A DNA stretch of 64,000 bases from Megalobrama amblycephala (GCF_018812025.1 NC_063054.1:27681856-27745855); one strand, 5' to 3'; shown: positions 1 to 12,444, counted from the stretch's first letter. The notes: generated by a model from the letters alone, not told the origin. Made by a program: numbers and translations.

Positions 1-49
1 CCTAGAGAGATGCACACTTGACTCAGGTAGGCTAATTCACATATGCTTA

Positions 50-80
<31 letters not shown>
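50..80. repeat. (CT)n microsatellite
   Basis: A run of CT dinucleotides with one TT interruption. The minus-strand reading frame through it (repeated Arg-Glu) is an artefact of the repeat. Confidence 0.95.
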
Positions 81-315
81 GTGTTAATAACTGCGGTAAT
101 AACATCAACAGTATTATTCTGCTATCAAGGCTCAATCCTCCATTACTAGTTCTGAAATGTAGTTTTGGAATTAGCAACGGAGGCTTGGGATGAGATGCGT
201 AAGAAATTAGTCCCACACATAGGAGTGTTTTAAGTACAAAAACCTGACAAATGTCTTGAAATACAACATCAGAACGGTGTCTTGAGATGTGGTATAAGCG
301 GAATAATTGACTCCA

Positions 316-415
316 GGCCATTGAATTCTTAGAAAATAACGCACACCCGAGGTACTTCGCGTCGTGGCCTCATTACCAACTCGGGTGTGCATTATTTTCC
401 AAGAATTCAACGGCC
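316..415. repeat. Inverted repeat (hairpin) of a transposon end
   Basis: Two 35-bp arms (316-350 and 381-415) are reverse complements with 3 mismatches; pairing continues weakly outward (aattgac/gtcaatt). The 30-bp spacer contains acttcgcgtcgtggcc. That spacer resembles the apex of the hairpin at 5038-5181 (acttcacgtcgtgcc), although the stems differ in sequence. This suggests the terminal hairpin of one non-autonomous DNA transposon group. No coding potential is seen. Confidence 0.75.
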
Positions 416-429
416 CGTCGTCAATTAAT

Positions 430-2219
430 CTTAGCTTGTTTACAATACAGAAAATAAGATAATGAGGATTTGTTTGATATTTCCATGCTATTAAAGTATT
501 TTTGGTGTCTCTGAAAGTAGTAGATCTTTTCACATATTTAAAGAAAGATGGATAAATAATGTCAACAAGTTCAAAACTTCATTGTATTCCCAAAACCATG
601 AAAAACCACACTGTTTAGGTAAATGGCTCTCAGATGGTGTCTTTGTAGAGAGGAAGAGAATTATCCCTGGTTTTGACAGACTACTCTTTTGTATCTGCCT
701 TGGGCTCTGTCCAAATCTGTCAGAACATGTCTGCATAAAGAGCATCACCAAGTCACCTCAAATATTCAACATGTAAACCTCACAAAGATGTCTTGAGCAG
801 TCCAGTGTAAAAATTCAAGCAGGTCCTTTTCGCCATGAATAGACGGTTTGTCAAGAAAAAAAACGCAAACACTCGCAGCACGCAATGCTTGCAGTCTGTT
901 CTGTTTTTGAGTGATCTACGCTGGTTCTTTACCAAGCAAATTCCTTGCACTCACGGGATTTTGCAAATACATTTTTCAAAGTTCCAAACACCCTCAGGCT
1001 GCAGTCGTATTTCTTTCATAAATCTATGTAAATAGCAGCCAAATGTCTATTCGCCTATTCAGAAATGGTTAGCGTACCTGGCAGTTTCTGCTATCAAGTC
1101 TAATCTTTCTCGTTTCCCTCACAGGCAGTCTGGCAGCTAATGGTCTGTATTAACAGAAATAACATTAATAAACTTGGTCATATTAGAGCTGAATTGGGCC
1201 AAGCTCCAGGCACAGAGAGTCAAACATAACATTGACAGACAACTGGGAGTGTAGCACTGACACAGGTAATTATAGACAAATGATCTTGTGCTTAGACCTG
1301 GCAGTGGACAACGACATCAAAATTCAGGTTTATTGCATTATTATTTCTCATTTTTCAAAAAGATAAATACTTATTTGTGGTGTCAAAGTTTTTGCAAGTT
1401 GCTTCAAATCTAATTTTAATCAAATTTAGTAAGAATTTATGCTTTTCATAATTAGACTTTAACCCCAAAGTCCAATAACTACAGGTTTGATACAGAGAAA
1501 ATTGGTCCTCTGGGTTTTGAAATGTGATATAACCAATTGACATATTATGGTTTGGCGTTGGGTAAAGAAAAATAATAAAAAAGTATTTAAATCTCAGAAA
1601 TATTCCCTTTAAGTCATTATGAAGGATAGTGATGATTTGGGGCTGGTTCCTGCCAGGAGAGTGACAGAGTTACAACCATAAACGTTCACAGCTTGTTTTC
1701 TGGTAAGGGCTCTCAACTTTATTCTACATGTCAGCTCAAAGGCCAGAGCTCAGTTACACCTTTTATAGGTCATGCTGATATTCAATAGTTTATTCAGTGA
1801 TGCACTACCCCCTATCATGTATTGCTGATAACACCAATTTGATCTCCAAACTGTTCAAACTCTGACAAATTACAGCAACATGAAGGTTTTAAAGGTTTTA
1901 AAATGTCAAAAATGTCTTCTGGTATCACAGCTTAATATGCAGAAACTATTATGAGTAAGCCATTTGTAAGTGGATTCCCTGCAAATGTGCCTCATATTCA
2001 AATTACGAAAAAAACTGAACTGGTGCTGTGTCAGTTAAGCTTTTTCCGCAAGTTGAAATGGGAAGGTGTAGGATGTAGCGTAAGCTTTTTGAACTGCGAG
2101 AGTTTTAGATTTTCTTTGTACGCTGAATACGGAAGACGGTCTGGCGGAAGCTTGATATTTTACTTCATAACTTGTTAAATATGGATATCTTTTTTTTTAC
2201 ACAAACACATCACTTTGCT
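430..2219. other. Gene-free interval
   Basis: No exon with flanking splice signals and a recognisable protein is seen on either strand. Open frames here are 60-75 codons, as expected by chance in AT-rich DNA. No clear transposon ends or tandem repeats are visible. Confidence 0.6.
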
Positions 2220-2472
2220 TCAGAAGGCCTTTATTAACCCCCTGGAGCTAGGGGGAGTACGTTTATGATGGATAAATGTGGATGGAAGCACTTTCTTGAG
2301 CTTCATACTTGTTGATCCCGTTCACTGCCGTTATAAAGCTTGGATGCATCAGGATATTTATTAATATATCTCAGATTGTGTTCATCAGAAAGAAGAAAGT
2401 CATACTTAGGATGGCTTGAGGGTGAGTAAATCTTGGGGTAATTTTCATTTGAAAGTGAACTAATCCTTTAAA
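2220..2472 (-). mobile_element. Partial cyprinid-type MITE copy (right arm)
   Basis: The stretch from aaggcctttattaac to the terminus gtgaactaatccttta is the reverse complement of the sequence at about 40638-40870 (ttaaaaggttagttcacc ... ttaataaaggccttctgaag). It carries the shared 'agttcacc / ggtgaact' terminus of a large cyprinid MITE group. Only one arm is present. Confidence 0.65.
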
Positions 2473-2635
2473 ATCATTAGAGAAGAGATGTCATTGTAAG
2501 AGGGAGGGGAAGTTGTTTTGATTATAGATTATGAGGGCACATGGGGATGTGCATGGATGAATCATTTACATAAAAATATTATTCTATAAAAAAATATGAA
2601 TTGTTAACTTTGATTTCATGGCTATAACTCTGGAT
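2473..2635 (+). mobile_element. Fragment of a three-copy repeat family
   Basis: The segment agaagagatgtcattg...agattatgagggcacat...gatttcatgg matches the 3' half of the elements at 19362-19743 and 47993-48354. The 5' half is missing. It directly abuts the preceding MITE arm, so one may have inserted next to or into the other. Confidence 0.6.
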
Positions 2636-4477
2636 GGCGCTATTTCATAATCCAGTATTCAATCCAGACAGAGAGCCATGGTAATTTCTTTTAACACAAT
2701 TAGCAAATTCAATATTATTACTTTATTACTACAAATTCAATATAAGTACTTTTGTACTGTGATTCCATTGACAGTCATTGTAAATATTTTTGTAAAGATT
2801 TATACATCTAACATTACCATAGTGGGAAGAAAACAGATACGCCATTTAAAGGGAATATTTTCCATATTTGAGGGTCAGTGAAAAAAAAAAGAAATATTTT
2901 TGTTTACCAGCATGTCATGTGACCATTACCAAGAACTGTGAACATGGGAAAGTGTTGTTAAATTATTTAAATATTATTTTCAGATGGTATTTTAAGTAAA
3001 TATTTTAGAGGTTCAGCTGACAAAAAGGTTAGGGAATCGCTGTTCTAGATCATCAGGTTTTGAAATGTATGTTCAGATGCTCAGCACCATACTACTTCAG
3101 AATTGTCTGGTTCCTCAATGTGGTCAGACTAGTACTATTGAGGAGAATGCAATTATGGCCACAGTCACCTTAAAACGTCGGCCGCAAACCAAGGCTGCCC
3201 CATCAATGATCATGTGACCCTGGCCTGACCCTGTCGATTGGTTGCTGAGGTCAGAAATTTGTCCTTGTGACTGGATTGGGCTTTTACAGTGCGGGGATAA
3301 AAATTGACCACACTGGCATAAACAGTAAATAGTTGCCTTTAGATTCGTTGCCTGTTTTCGTAATTAGCGCCGCCTCAGCTACCAGCCTGACTAGTAACAC
3401 GTGTTAGTTCTGCCACAACTAAGCCAGAAGCTTGTTTCGTATGCCATATCCCAGTTTAAGCAAGAGGAATACATTGCTATTCTTCCAGCACAATTAGATG
3501 CCAAAGAAGGGAAGGAAATTATGTGTGCAAGCCCATTAACTAACTCAAGCTAATTATCTACAGCTAGCACCTAATTTAATGACGTTGTACAAAGTTTAAC
3601 TGTAAACCCACCCAATTAGTTTCAAAGGAGTGGGTGACATAACACAATCTGTCTCTTGTAATCTCTTGGTTTTGCTCTTTGTGAAAAACTTGTACAATTA
3701 CCTTGTAGGCATTTTCTTTTCCTCTCAGGCTTTGGAAGAATCATTCCTCATGCTGGTTTCAATTCGCTAACCTTTCAGATCACATCATAATGAGCCAAAA
3801 TAACTCTCACATGCACACTGAGCCTGCCCGAACCGTTTTCCACCAAAGCCATTTAGGTTCATGATTCACTATTGGTTTCCACAGCAAGAGGGGGAAGATG
3901 TTTTTGTTGTTAAGAACAATCTCTTCCATTTCAGATTGGTCTGTGGTGAACTGCAGCTTGGCTCGTGAGAACAGATCACCACGAAAGAAAATAAATAAGA
4001 GGGTAAAATATAGAGAGAGCCTGAGAGAGCCATTAAATCTAACAGGACCAAAAAAGAGTGGACGAAGCGGCAGGTATTTCCTGCTTCTTGATCTTCTGAA
4101 GCTGAGCTCATTTTTCCCCACTGGGGGTTCAGGCTTGGTTTGTATAATAACTTGTGGGATAATGCCAACAGACTATTATTCATTTTTCTTTTGGAGGAGA
4201 ATAGTTTGGAGGAAAAAATTACATAGCTTGAAATATGGCTGGTGATATTATCTTGATTGCAATATGTTTAGCATGGAAATATAAGTTGGATGTATCCTAT
4301 ACATTTAAATTCAATGTTACATTACTGGTTAAGAAATTTCTGTGATATGTATGGATACTCTTACAACTGGCATAGTAAACTGGAGAAAAATGATCAGATT
4401 CATACAGTATGTTAGTCAAACCTGTTCATGTTTGATTTTCTCAGGCATAGACACCATAGGTATTTGAGAAAAAGACT
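2636..4477. other. Gene-free interval with a possible conserved island at 3150-3440
   Basis: No exon is supported. The part around 3150-3440 is more GC-rich and non-repetitive. It has a CCAAT-like element on the minus strand (gattggttgctgagg), a TAATTA-type homeodomain core (cgtaattagcgcc) and an E-box (cacgtg). This is the look of a regulatory island, but without a species comparison it is only a candidate. Confidence 0.35.
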
Positions 4478-5185
4478 GCTATGACTGCTTTACCCAACGG
4501 TTCTGTGTATCACTACACAACACCCTTAGCAACCACTCTTAGCAAGATAAACTGTTTGTTCTCAATTGATATTGTTCATTGAAGTTTACTGTATTATGTA
4601 CAAGAGTATTGTGAGAAAGAGATCGAGTGAGCGAGTTTATTACCTGCATTCAGATTTAGCATTTTTCTTCAGGTCAGTCCTATGTTCGTAATAAAAAATC
4701 TGTTTAAACGTCCGATGTATTATCTTGTCCTTTTAACAGTTAAGGGGTTTTACCATGACTTACAGCGCTAGTCAAAGCATTTGTCAGTTGCGTCTTGTTC
4801 CGTGTTCACAACAATTCAGTCTTTTCAATGTAAAAGTCTTTGCTACTGACTGACACACTCAAAGACAGTCTTTGCCGCCAACTAATGGTGTAATAATGTA
4901 ACTTCTGTTGCTGTTCACTGTCAGGGACTATTTTTTCCGGCGGAAGGAAGGCTTTTAGTGACAGTTTACTTAATGAAAGTTGAATTGATACATATTTTTG
5001 GCTTTAATATTTGTATTGTGTGGTAACTTTTATAAAAGCAATAAGGTACTTGAGGCTAGTGCTGTATCGTGAATAAGTCACAGCTGAAGGGGTTGCAGGC
5101 ATTCCACTTCACGTCGTGCCTAACAACGCCCTTCAGCCGTGACTTATTCACGATACAGCACAGCCTCTCGTACCTTATTGCTTAC
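4478..5185 (+). mobile_element. Non-autonomous DNA transposon with terminal hairpin, copy 1
   Basis: About 700 bp collinear with 52042-52722, starting at gctatgac...acccaacggttctgtg and ending in a strong hairpin. The similarity is high across the length and there is no coding frame. The palindromic end at 5038-5181 is the structural hallmark. The superfamily is not determined. Confidence 0.8.
5038..5181. repeat. Long inverted repeat (hairpin) at repeat end
   Basis: The left arm gcaataaggtacttgaggct... to the ctgaagggg region pairs with the right arm cgcccttcag...cctctcgtaccttattgc. Arms are about 55 bp around a 30-bp apex (attccacttcacgtcgtgcc). It is part of the preceding transposon copy. 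Confidence 0.85.
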
Positions 5186-6865
5186 ATATATAACATCCAA
5201 TATATAAGAACATGATGGCTGCTGAGTGACCTGACTTAAGGGGGCTTTGAATGAGATGCCCTTTCACCACTGTGCAGCACTTGTAATGTACTGCAAGTCA
5301 CTTTGAACAACAACAACAAAAATCTGTTAAACAACCACCAACATCATTGAATACATTTAATGCAATTACATTTACAGCTCACAAGATGCTGATTCATTTT
5401 CATTCATTTCACATTGTGTGCGCTCAGAGTGGTATGGCCGTAATCACATTGGTTGGCTCCAGCCAAAGAATGCTGAATTTCCTAAGCAAACAGCAGTTTC
5501 TCGGCCACAGCAAAGCCCCTGCTAATGAGAGAGCAGGCAGCTCGCTCATCAATTTCAAGTACGATTTATGAACCGAGCTGAGAAATATGACTTTAATAAT
5601 GGTAACAAATGGCAGAGCTGCTGTCGGGATTGGCACATGGTAGCGAGACTGAGGAAAATAACACCCCAAGGCCAACCACTTTTGGCAAAGTCATTCTAAT
5701 GAACTGTGAAAATGCTTTGCAGTGTGTCAGATATGGGCACCGCAGAAACTGGCTCTATAAACTCCTGATTGAACTACAGTTTTTGTGGCTTTGCCATCAT
5801 TTAACTGTGTTAAAGGCTCTGTTGTAGTCATAATTGTGGGTGTAGAGGTTAACAGAAATATGGAGATGGCTCTGCGTGGCGCTAGTGAACCTCAGACATG
5901 GTTTCGAGCAGAGTTACTATTTTTAAAGATCCAAATGGAACCTGGAGTTTTTAAAACAGCCTGGAAATCAGTTTCTTTGCTATTCCTACACCAAATTTGG
6001 AATGTGTGAAAGGATTAGGACATGCACTGGCAGAAGAAATTGCACTGACAGCTTTCCGCATTTTCCATGGCCACTTTTTAGGACAATTTGACAGGAACAA
6101 TTTTAGTTTTATTACTCGGGATGTGTTAAGCTAATCCAAATGATGTCAGGAAAATGGATGTAGTCACTTCCCGTCAATGACTTCCATGTAATCCTTATTA
6201 TCTATTCTTAAACCCTTGTTCAGTGACCATATTAACTCCTATAGTTTAATAGGCACGAATTAAAAGGCAGACACCCTGCAGATTCTTAACATAAATGGTC
6301 ATATTTTATGAGTCTCTCTCACCAGGAAAAAGATGTTGTTCATTGTCACATGACGTTAAAGAATACCGACAACTCCTGAATCCCCTGGCTTTAACTCAGC
6401 TCCATATCCCACGCAAACACATCTTGTTGGCAGATGTGGCAACACCACAAACACTTCAAAGTGCCTGCACTTAGACCTTCTCCATGCACTGACGCCAACT
6501 GTAAAAAGTGCCGGACATATGGGTTGGAAAATATTAAACCTTTCAAACAGCAACTGGGCAGCCTCCTCTTGTTAGGAGAAAATATTTTTATTACTCATCA
6601 TTTAGTACTGTTGAGGGTAAATTGTGACAAAGACATCCATGATTCATCACTGCAAAGCAAAGCTGACAGAAGCAAACAGAGTTACATGGTATCAAGCTGT
6701 GTTAAATGGAGTTATTTGCTGAGGGATTTAGGGCAACATATATGTTGAGGGAAAGAGTGTTAGGGTAAAAGTAAAACTGGCCCGTTCACACAAAAAATGA
6801 CACTTATATAGATTGCTGTAACTAGATTAGCTTCCACACCAATGGACGATAAAGTTGTTTATAGC
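5186..6865. other. Gene-free interval
   Basis: Single-copy-looking AT-rich DNA with no splice-flanked coding exon and no clear repeat ends. The open frames (up to about 104 codons) lack recognisable similarity. Confidence 0.5.
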
Positions 6866-7312
6866 GCTGCCTTCACATTTCATTGGAATTATCGTAAATA
6901 TGAGTTTCCTATTTGAAAATTGGACAGAAACGCCTTCTCAAGTATTTACCACTGGGAAGTTCAGGGATAATTTTGATAAAAGTTTCTGAGTTGGGCGGGC
7001 CATACTTTAAACATGGTGGAGGGGAGAACAATTGCTGTTGTGACTGTTATTCTTTATTAGTTTTTTCCACAACAGCTACGTCGTCTTGTCTTGTTGTTGA
7101 AGTAGTGCATATTTACATATATGAATAACCATATGAAGCATATTGTATGATTTATACACAGTGAAAATAGCCTGTATTTGACCGAAATTCCAAAATCTTC
7201 ATTAAGTTGACTATCTAGATAGCGGAGTGAATGTTTATATGATTGTCAATGAATAGGACACTAAACATCAGAAAAGGGAAGTAGGAAATTTCGAATAGCA
7301 CATGAAGGCAGC
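6866..7312. mobile_element. MITE with gctgccttca termini
   Basis: Begins gctgccttcac and ends gtgaaggcagc-like (catgaaggcagc), a terminal inverted repeat shared with the short palindrome at 19959-20109. The interior (ggaattatcgtaaatatgag...) is related to 37461-37800. It is about 450 bp and has no transposase frame, so it is non-autonomous. Confidence 0.75.
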
Positions 7313-7539
7313 ATTAGTTCTTTAAAGTCTAAAAAATTAGAAAAGTAAAAAATTGTTATGAAAGTGATTCCAATGATATGGTTCCTCTGTATTCATGCCA
7401 ACTACTGTAATTTAGAAGAGATGAAAACCTGTGACATTATACTCGGAGCAGTTTGTGACTCAAATTTATGCGGCTCAATGGCAACACTATCAACGCTGAA
7501 ATTAATCTGCAGCAGTCAGGTGGTACAGGTGAGTGCTCT

Positions 7540-7941
7540 TTAATGGCCAGAACACACCAAGCCGACGCAGACGAACTAGTGGTGACGAAAGCAGACTGCG
7601 GGGTTGGCTCACGTCGGCAGCATCTGTGTCCAAAGTTGCCCTGCCACACCAAACCGACGTTAAACAGCCGACGGCCAAGCAGCACGTCAGTTCTGCGCCT
7701 GCGTGAGATGAAACGCCTTTCCGAACAGCAGGCGGCAGTAGCTGAACAGCCAGTCAGAATGTTCAGATGGCCTGACGGACCGACGAGCTCCAACGCCGAT
7801 TCAACATGTCGAATCGGCCGAAAAAAAGCCGCAGAGGACCAACTTCAGCCGACGGTGCGGAACACACTGAGAAAACTTAGTTGGCCGACGAAGAAAAACT
7901 GCCCGACGGCCGACCGTCGGCTTGGTGTGTTCCTACCTTAA
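7540..7941. mobile_element. GC-rich MITE with gaacacaccaagccgacg inverted ends
   Basis: Left end ttaatggccagaacacacca... and right end ...tggtgtgttcctaccttaa form inverted repeats of about 28 bp rich in ccgacg motifs. Both ends are bounded by TTAA or TAA, which may be the target duplication; a 3-bp TAA duplication would fit PIF/Harbinger elements. The interior repeats gccgacgg in both orientations and is far richer in GC than its surroundings. This explains the unusually long open frame (157 codons at 7468-7941), which is not a gene. Confidence 0.8.
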
Positions 7942-9500
7942 GTTGTTTATGTTCATTATTTTTGTAAAGTTATGTGCTTTGGGACATGAAATGGTCTCTT
8001 GTGACACTTTTGTTTGCTCCCTGCTGTATGCGTTCATGTGTTTTGAAGGAGGCGTGGCTTTGGTGGGCACTCTGAAGGGAGGGTGGAATCTTATGCTTTT
8101 AAAGCTAGCTCACTATTGGTAGCCTCTCTGAAAATTGCCTACCCTACCTTTAATACCAGGTGTAAACAAAACAGGGCCTTACACTTGTGAGGCAGATCAG
8201 CCTAAAAATGTAACTTTTCTATGTTTTGTCATTCAAACAACAAACAGTGTGGGCTCAGCAAAAGTGTTCATCGAGGACACATATTAACCACAAAGGAGGC
8301 GCTCACGAGCACTCTTCTCAAACCTAAAATGACAAATGGGACATCCATACGGTCCTTCACAATCATGCGCACACGGCAGCCATTGTAAGTCCAAAAGCAT
8401 ATGAAGTGTGCCGTTTGCGACAGGACCCATATAGTAGGCAAAAGTGCACAACCGATGGACACTTTATTATTTACTACTGAGGCCACGGGAGAGGATTTGC
8501 AAATGGCAGTGAAGTGACGCAACTAACACTGGTAGGTCACATGACAATGGCAACTTGACAAACGTAGTACATCCAGATGACATTCACACTACACACATTC
8601 ATACTTTATAGAACAATTTTTTTAAGTGGCCGTGAAGTAATTACTTATTCAGAAGAAGTACCTGCTAAGATAGTATGCAATTTTAGATGCAGCCAGAGTC
8701 TTTAAATGCTTTGTTTCTCCCATTTCTATGTGAAAGTAGCTCCGGTTTCATTTACCCAGATGAGCGGTCTGATTTACAGTGTTGCCATAGGCAAATTAAC
8801 AAGAAATATCAGAACGCTGGATGTTATGATTGACCAATCAGAATCAAGTATTCCAGAGAGTTGTGTCAGCAGTTACCATAATGAGTCAATCAGTTAATAC
8901 AATGCAGCTGTCACAGAGATGCAGTGTGAAAGCCGTGGGCTGCTGGAGATCTAGGGCTCTCTCAGTATTTTCCCATGAACATGAAGCAAAAGCACACTAT
9001 ATCCTTCCTGTTGTGGTGAAAGGCAACAGGGAGACATCTTACTCAATCTGACATCTCAGGGGACAGACATTTAAAAAAAAAAATACCACTCTTGAGTGAC
9101 TCTAAAGTTTGCATTGATGTAATCGCACATGGCAAACAATGAGAAAATCTCTCCTCTTGAATATCGCACCATGGACATGAATGCTTTGGTTCACTCTTGT
9201 AACTGAAAACACACGTTCGACACGTCTACAAACACACACGCCGCAAACTCATGCAAGCAGACAGATCTCCATCAGGGAAGAAAAATTAAGTGCGGGAAGT
9301 GAAAACTGAGTGTTTTTTCCCTGAGTGACAGTTCATCAGCAGGCCACTGAGATCTGATTCCATCTGTTTCTGTCACTCTCAGTTATTTTTCATTTAGACT
9401 GAATGAACAAGGAAAATAGTGACTTAACCTCATTAACACTGTGAGAGGTTTGTTTCCCATTAGTGCCTAAATGAAGTTTTTCCAAGTGAATTGTCATAGA
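7942..9500. other. Gene-free interval with MITE fragment near 8270-8470
   Basis: No supported exon. The segment around 8270-8470 (gaggcgctcacgagcac..., aacctaaaatg..., cacacggcagccattgtaagtcc) resembles parts of both arms of the element at 44351-45246, so it is probably a decayed deletion copy of that family. Confidence 0.5.
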
Positions 9501-9504
9501 TGGG

Positions 9505-9788
9505 ACCCTCAGCAAATCAGCATATTAGAATGATTTCTGAAGGATCATGTGACACTGAAGACTGGAGTAACGATGCTGAAAATTCAGCTTTGCATCACAG
9601 GAATAAATTACTTTGTCAAATATATTTAAATAGTACACAGTTATTTTAAATTGTAATAATATTTCACAATATTACTGTTTTTTACTGTATTTTTAATTAA
9701 ATAAATGTAGCCTTGGTGAGCAGACGAAACTTCTTTTAAAAACATTAAAAATCTTAGTGGTTTCAAACTTTTGGACTGTACTGTATGT
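9505..9788 (+). mobile_element. Cyprinid repeat (3' half), 'gatttctgaaggatcatgtg' family
   Basis: Contains aaatcagcatattagaatg, gaaggatcatgtgacactg, and the terminal aaacttttggactgtactg. I recognise this as a very common cyprinid interspersed repeat of about 500 bp whose end resembles caaacttttgaacggtagtg. Related copies lie at 57375-58792 (interrupted) and 59246-59506. The 5' half is absent here. Confidence 0.8.
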
Positions 9789-10578
9789 AACATCTTTTCT
9801 AAGCTATGTTTCTTTTTTATCTGTTCTGTTTGATTATGCAAAATGAAAAACTAGACTTTATCAAACTCCCATAGTAGAGATTTTACTAGACTCTGGTTCT
9901 TTTATAGTCCTGCTAGACATCATACACTAAACATACAGCTACAACACCACACCATAAATATGTAGCAAATTAAACCAGTTAAGGACGTCACAGGAAAATT
10001 GGTGAGGTTAGGCATGTTTTGTATACATATAACTTACACTAAAATAAAGACAGATGCATTTCGTTTACCTTCTCTTCGAATTCAGCTGAGCTAAAGCAAA
10101 ACCACATTTTCAGGGTCCCACGCTGGCTGCATGTCGTTTCAGCTCTCTAGTATCTAAGAAGGGGGGAAAAACTAGTTTACCTTCACAAAGTCTCTTGACA
10201 GTGTCAGGCTAATGTACGTAATGAGAACTGCCAGAGGTTGGAGGCTGATTGACGTGTATCCTCCACACTGTACCATGCACTGATGAAAACATGTCAGCCA
10301 TGCCTGTCAATGCTGAATAATTAGATGAACATTGGTCCTACTGAGGACACAATTTTGCAAATTGTTTGGATTAAATTCACCATTTATATGGTATTTGTTC
10401 ACCTATACACTTAGGGGGTTGCTTGCATAAATGTTTTATATTTCTATAAATCATTTATTAAAATGAATTTGTGTTAATTTGGTGTAAATATAAAGAGAAT
10501 AATGGAAAAAAAAAAAGAATTAGTGACATGATGTAAATGTGTCTGAATTATTTTCAATTGGGGACATTTATGTATTCA

Positions 10579-11034
10579 TTAACTCATTCCCTGCCATTGA
10601 TAGAATTTTCTGGCTTTCTGTGTTTTTACTGTTATTTGGTAGGGGGCGCTAGTACGCAACTTCTGAAATAAGAATATATATAATGTATAATCTCAAGATC
10701 AAAACACAGGCAAAGAAAACCAGAAAACAAGTGATAAAAGCATTGCTTATGCACGATGTAGTGCGATTTTCTCAGCTTTTTGTTCAAAATGTTGCTTTTT
10801 TATGAAAAAAAAAACATTCAAGTGTTGATTAAAAAAATACATGAAGCTAGAATTTTTGGTTTGTTTGTTTTTTAAAACAGAGGCTCTGTTCTTTCTTTTG
10901 ATATATTGCATGTTCAGATATTCATACAACAAAATATGCTGGGGGCTATGAAATTTTCGTCAAAATTATCAAAAATGCCGGCGGAGGCTGCATGGCATCT
11001 TTTTTAAAAAAAACACTGGCAGAGAAAGAGTTAA
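10579..11034. mobile_element. MITE with ttaactcattccctgcca termini
   Basis: The left end ttaactcattccctgccatt and the right end (reverse complement ttaactctttctctgccagt) form a 20-bp inverted repeat with 3 differences; both sides show ttaa. The element is 456 bp with no transposase frame. It holds A- and T-rich tracts and a short gccggcggaggctgcatgg segment near the right end. Confidence 0.75.
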
Positions 11035-11270
11035 TCCGCATATCATGCAATTAATCTGATTAAAAGTTTAAATTGATTGCCATCATTAGTTTTATATGTT
11101 TATGTTATTTTTAATTATAATATAGCTATATTTTCTCTAAGGTGGTTATAAAAAACATGTTTATAAAAAAACATGTATATAACTAAATTAACTTTTACTA
11201 AAGTTTTAAAACTAAACTAAATTTCTCACTTTCGTTTAGTTAAACTTGAAGTACTAAAATAACTAAAACT

Positions 11271-11709
11271 AAGGGGGCGTTTTCAACTAAGGACAAAACC
11301 ATTTTCAACTAAGAACAGAAAACTTTTTATGAGTTTCGTCCTTTCATTTACACGACAACAGTGTTTTGGGAGCCTGAAAACACAAACTTTTGAAAACGAG
11401 TTTCAAAGTGCATGTTTTTGAAAACGATATGTTATTCCATGTAAACTACAAAAAAAATTTGTGAAAACGGCAACGCCATACGCATGAGTATTTCATGTTC
11501 AGTATATATGCAAGTAGTGTTTCTTTACAAATTGACATCACCATCTACTGGCCTGGCATGTATAATACGGTGTTTTTTAGTTGGTTTCGCAGATCCGTGT
11601 GAACAGGGATCATTTTCACAACGTTGTTGTATGTACGCAAAACTTTTAAAAATGCAAAAGAAAAACTTTTCAGTTTTTAGTAAATTTTTCTCATGTAAAT
11701 GTACCCTAA
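11271..11709 (+). mobile_element. Interspersed repeat, 'ctactggcctggcatg' family, copy 1
   Basis: Collinear with 61901-62272. Shared blocks are acagaaaactttttatg, gcctgaaaac, catctactggcctggcatg, gatccgtgtgaac-ggatcatttt and the terminus gtaaatgtaccctaaa. The interior is A/T-rich and non-coding. The fragment ends at the same point as copy 2, which supports a real element boundary. Confidence 0.75.
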
Positions 11710-11974
11710 AACTAATAAATAAAAATTAATAAAAACTAACTATATAGACATAAAAATCACCACTAATAAAATTACAAAAACACACCAAAATTACTAAAAT
11801 TAACTAAAATGAAAGAAAAAACAGAATATATATATATATAAAAATAACTAATTTAAAACATTAACAACTAGATTAAAAAGTTTGAAGACAAACTTTAAGC
11901 TAGAAAGTTTGAAGTAGTTTTAAAAGTTTGAAGTTTGAAAGTTTTCAGTTTGAAAGTTTTAGTTTAGTAGTTTT

Positions 11975-12063
<89 letters not shown>
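11975..12063 (+). repeat. (GATA)n microsatellite, block 1
   Basis: About 22 uninterrupted GATA units, the first of three GATA blocks that alternate with a 43-bp minisatellite. Confidence 0.97.
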
Positions 12064-12064
<1 letters not shown>

Positions 12065-12360
12065 GTCTCAAGGCTAGGGTATTCAAGGTGGTTGCTAGGG
12101 TGTTGCTATACGGTTGCTATGGTACACAGGGTCGTTGCTAGGGTGTTGCTATGCGGTTGCTGGGGAACTCGGGGTGGTTTCTAGGGTGTTGCTATGTGGT
12201 TGCTAGGGTACTCGGGGTGGTTTCTAGGGTGTTGCTATGTGGTTGCTAGGGTACTCTGGGTGGTTTCTAGGGTGTTGCTATGTGGTTGCTAGGGTATTCT
12301 GAGTGGTTGCTAAGGTGTTGCTATGCAGTTGCTAAGTTGTTTTGGGTGGTTGCTATGAGG
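12064..12360 (+). repeat. 43-bp minisatellite (ggttgctagggtgttgctat), block 1
   Basis: Units such as gtttctagggtgttgctatg...ggttgctagggtactc recur; tttctagggt starts at 12178, 12221 and 12264, giving a 43-bp period, with a 21-22-bp half-unit (gttgctaggg / gttgctatg). The outer units are more diverged than the central ones. Confidence 0.93.

Positions 12361-12443
<83 letters not shown>
12361..12443 (+). repeat. (GATA)n microsatellite, block 2
   Basis: About 20 GATA units. It and the minisatellite before it are repeated as a unit: tagagtctcaaggctagggt begins at 12061 and again at 12441, exactly 380 bp apart. Confidence 0.97.

Positions 12444-12444
<1 letters not shown>

Noticed and set aside
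5038..5181. Hairpin as a rho-independent-type terminator or a CRISPR-like repeat
   Set aside because: Eukaryotic context; the same structure occurs in a second transposon copy at 52.6 kb.
7468..7941. 157-codon plus-strand open frame as a gene
   Set aside because: It coincides with a GC-rich element with inverted ends; the frame is repeat-encoded, with no domain and no splice context.
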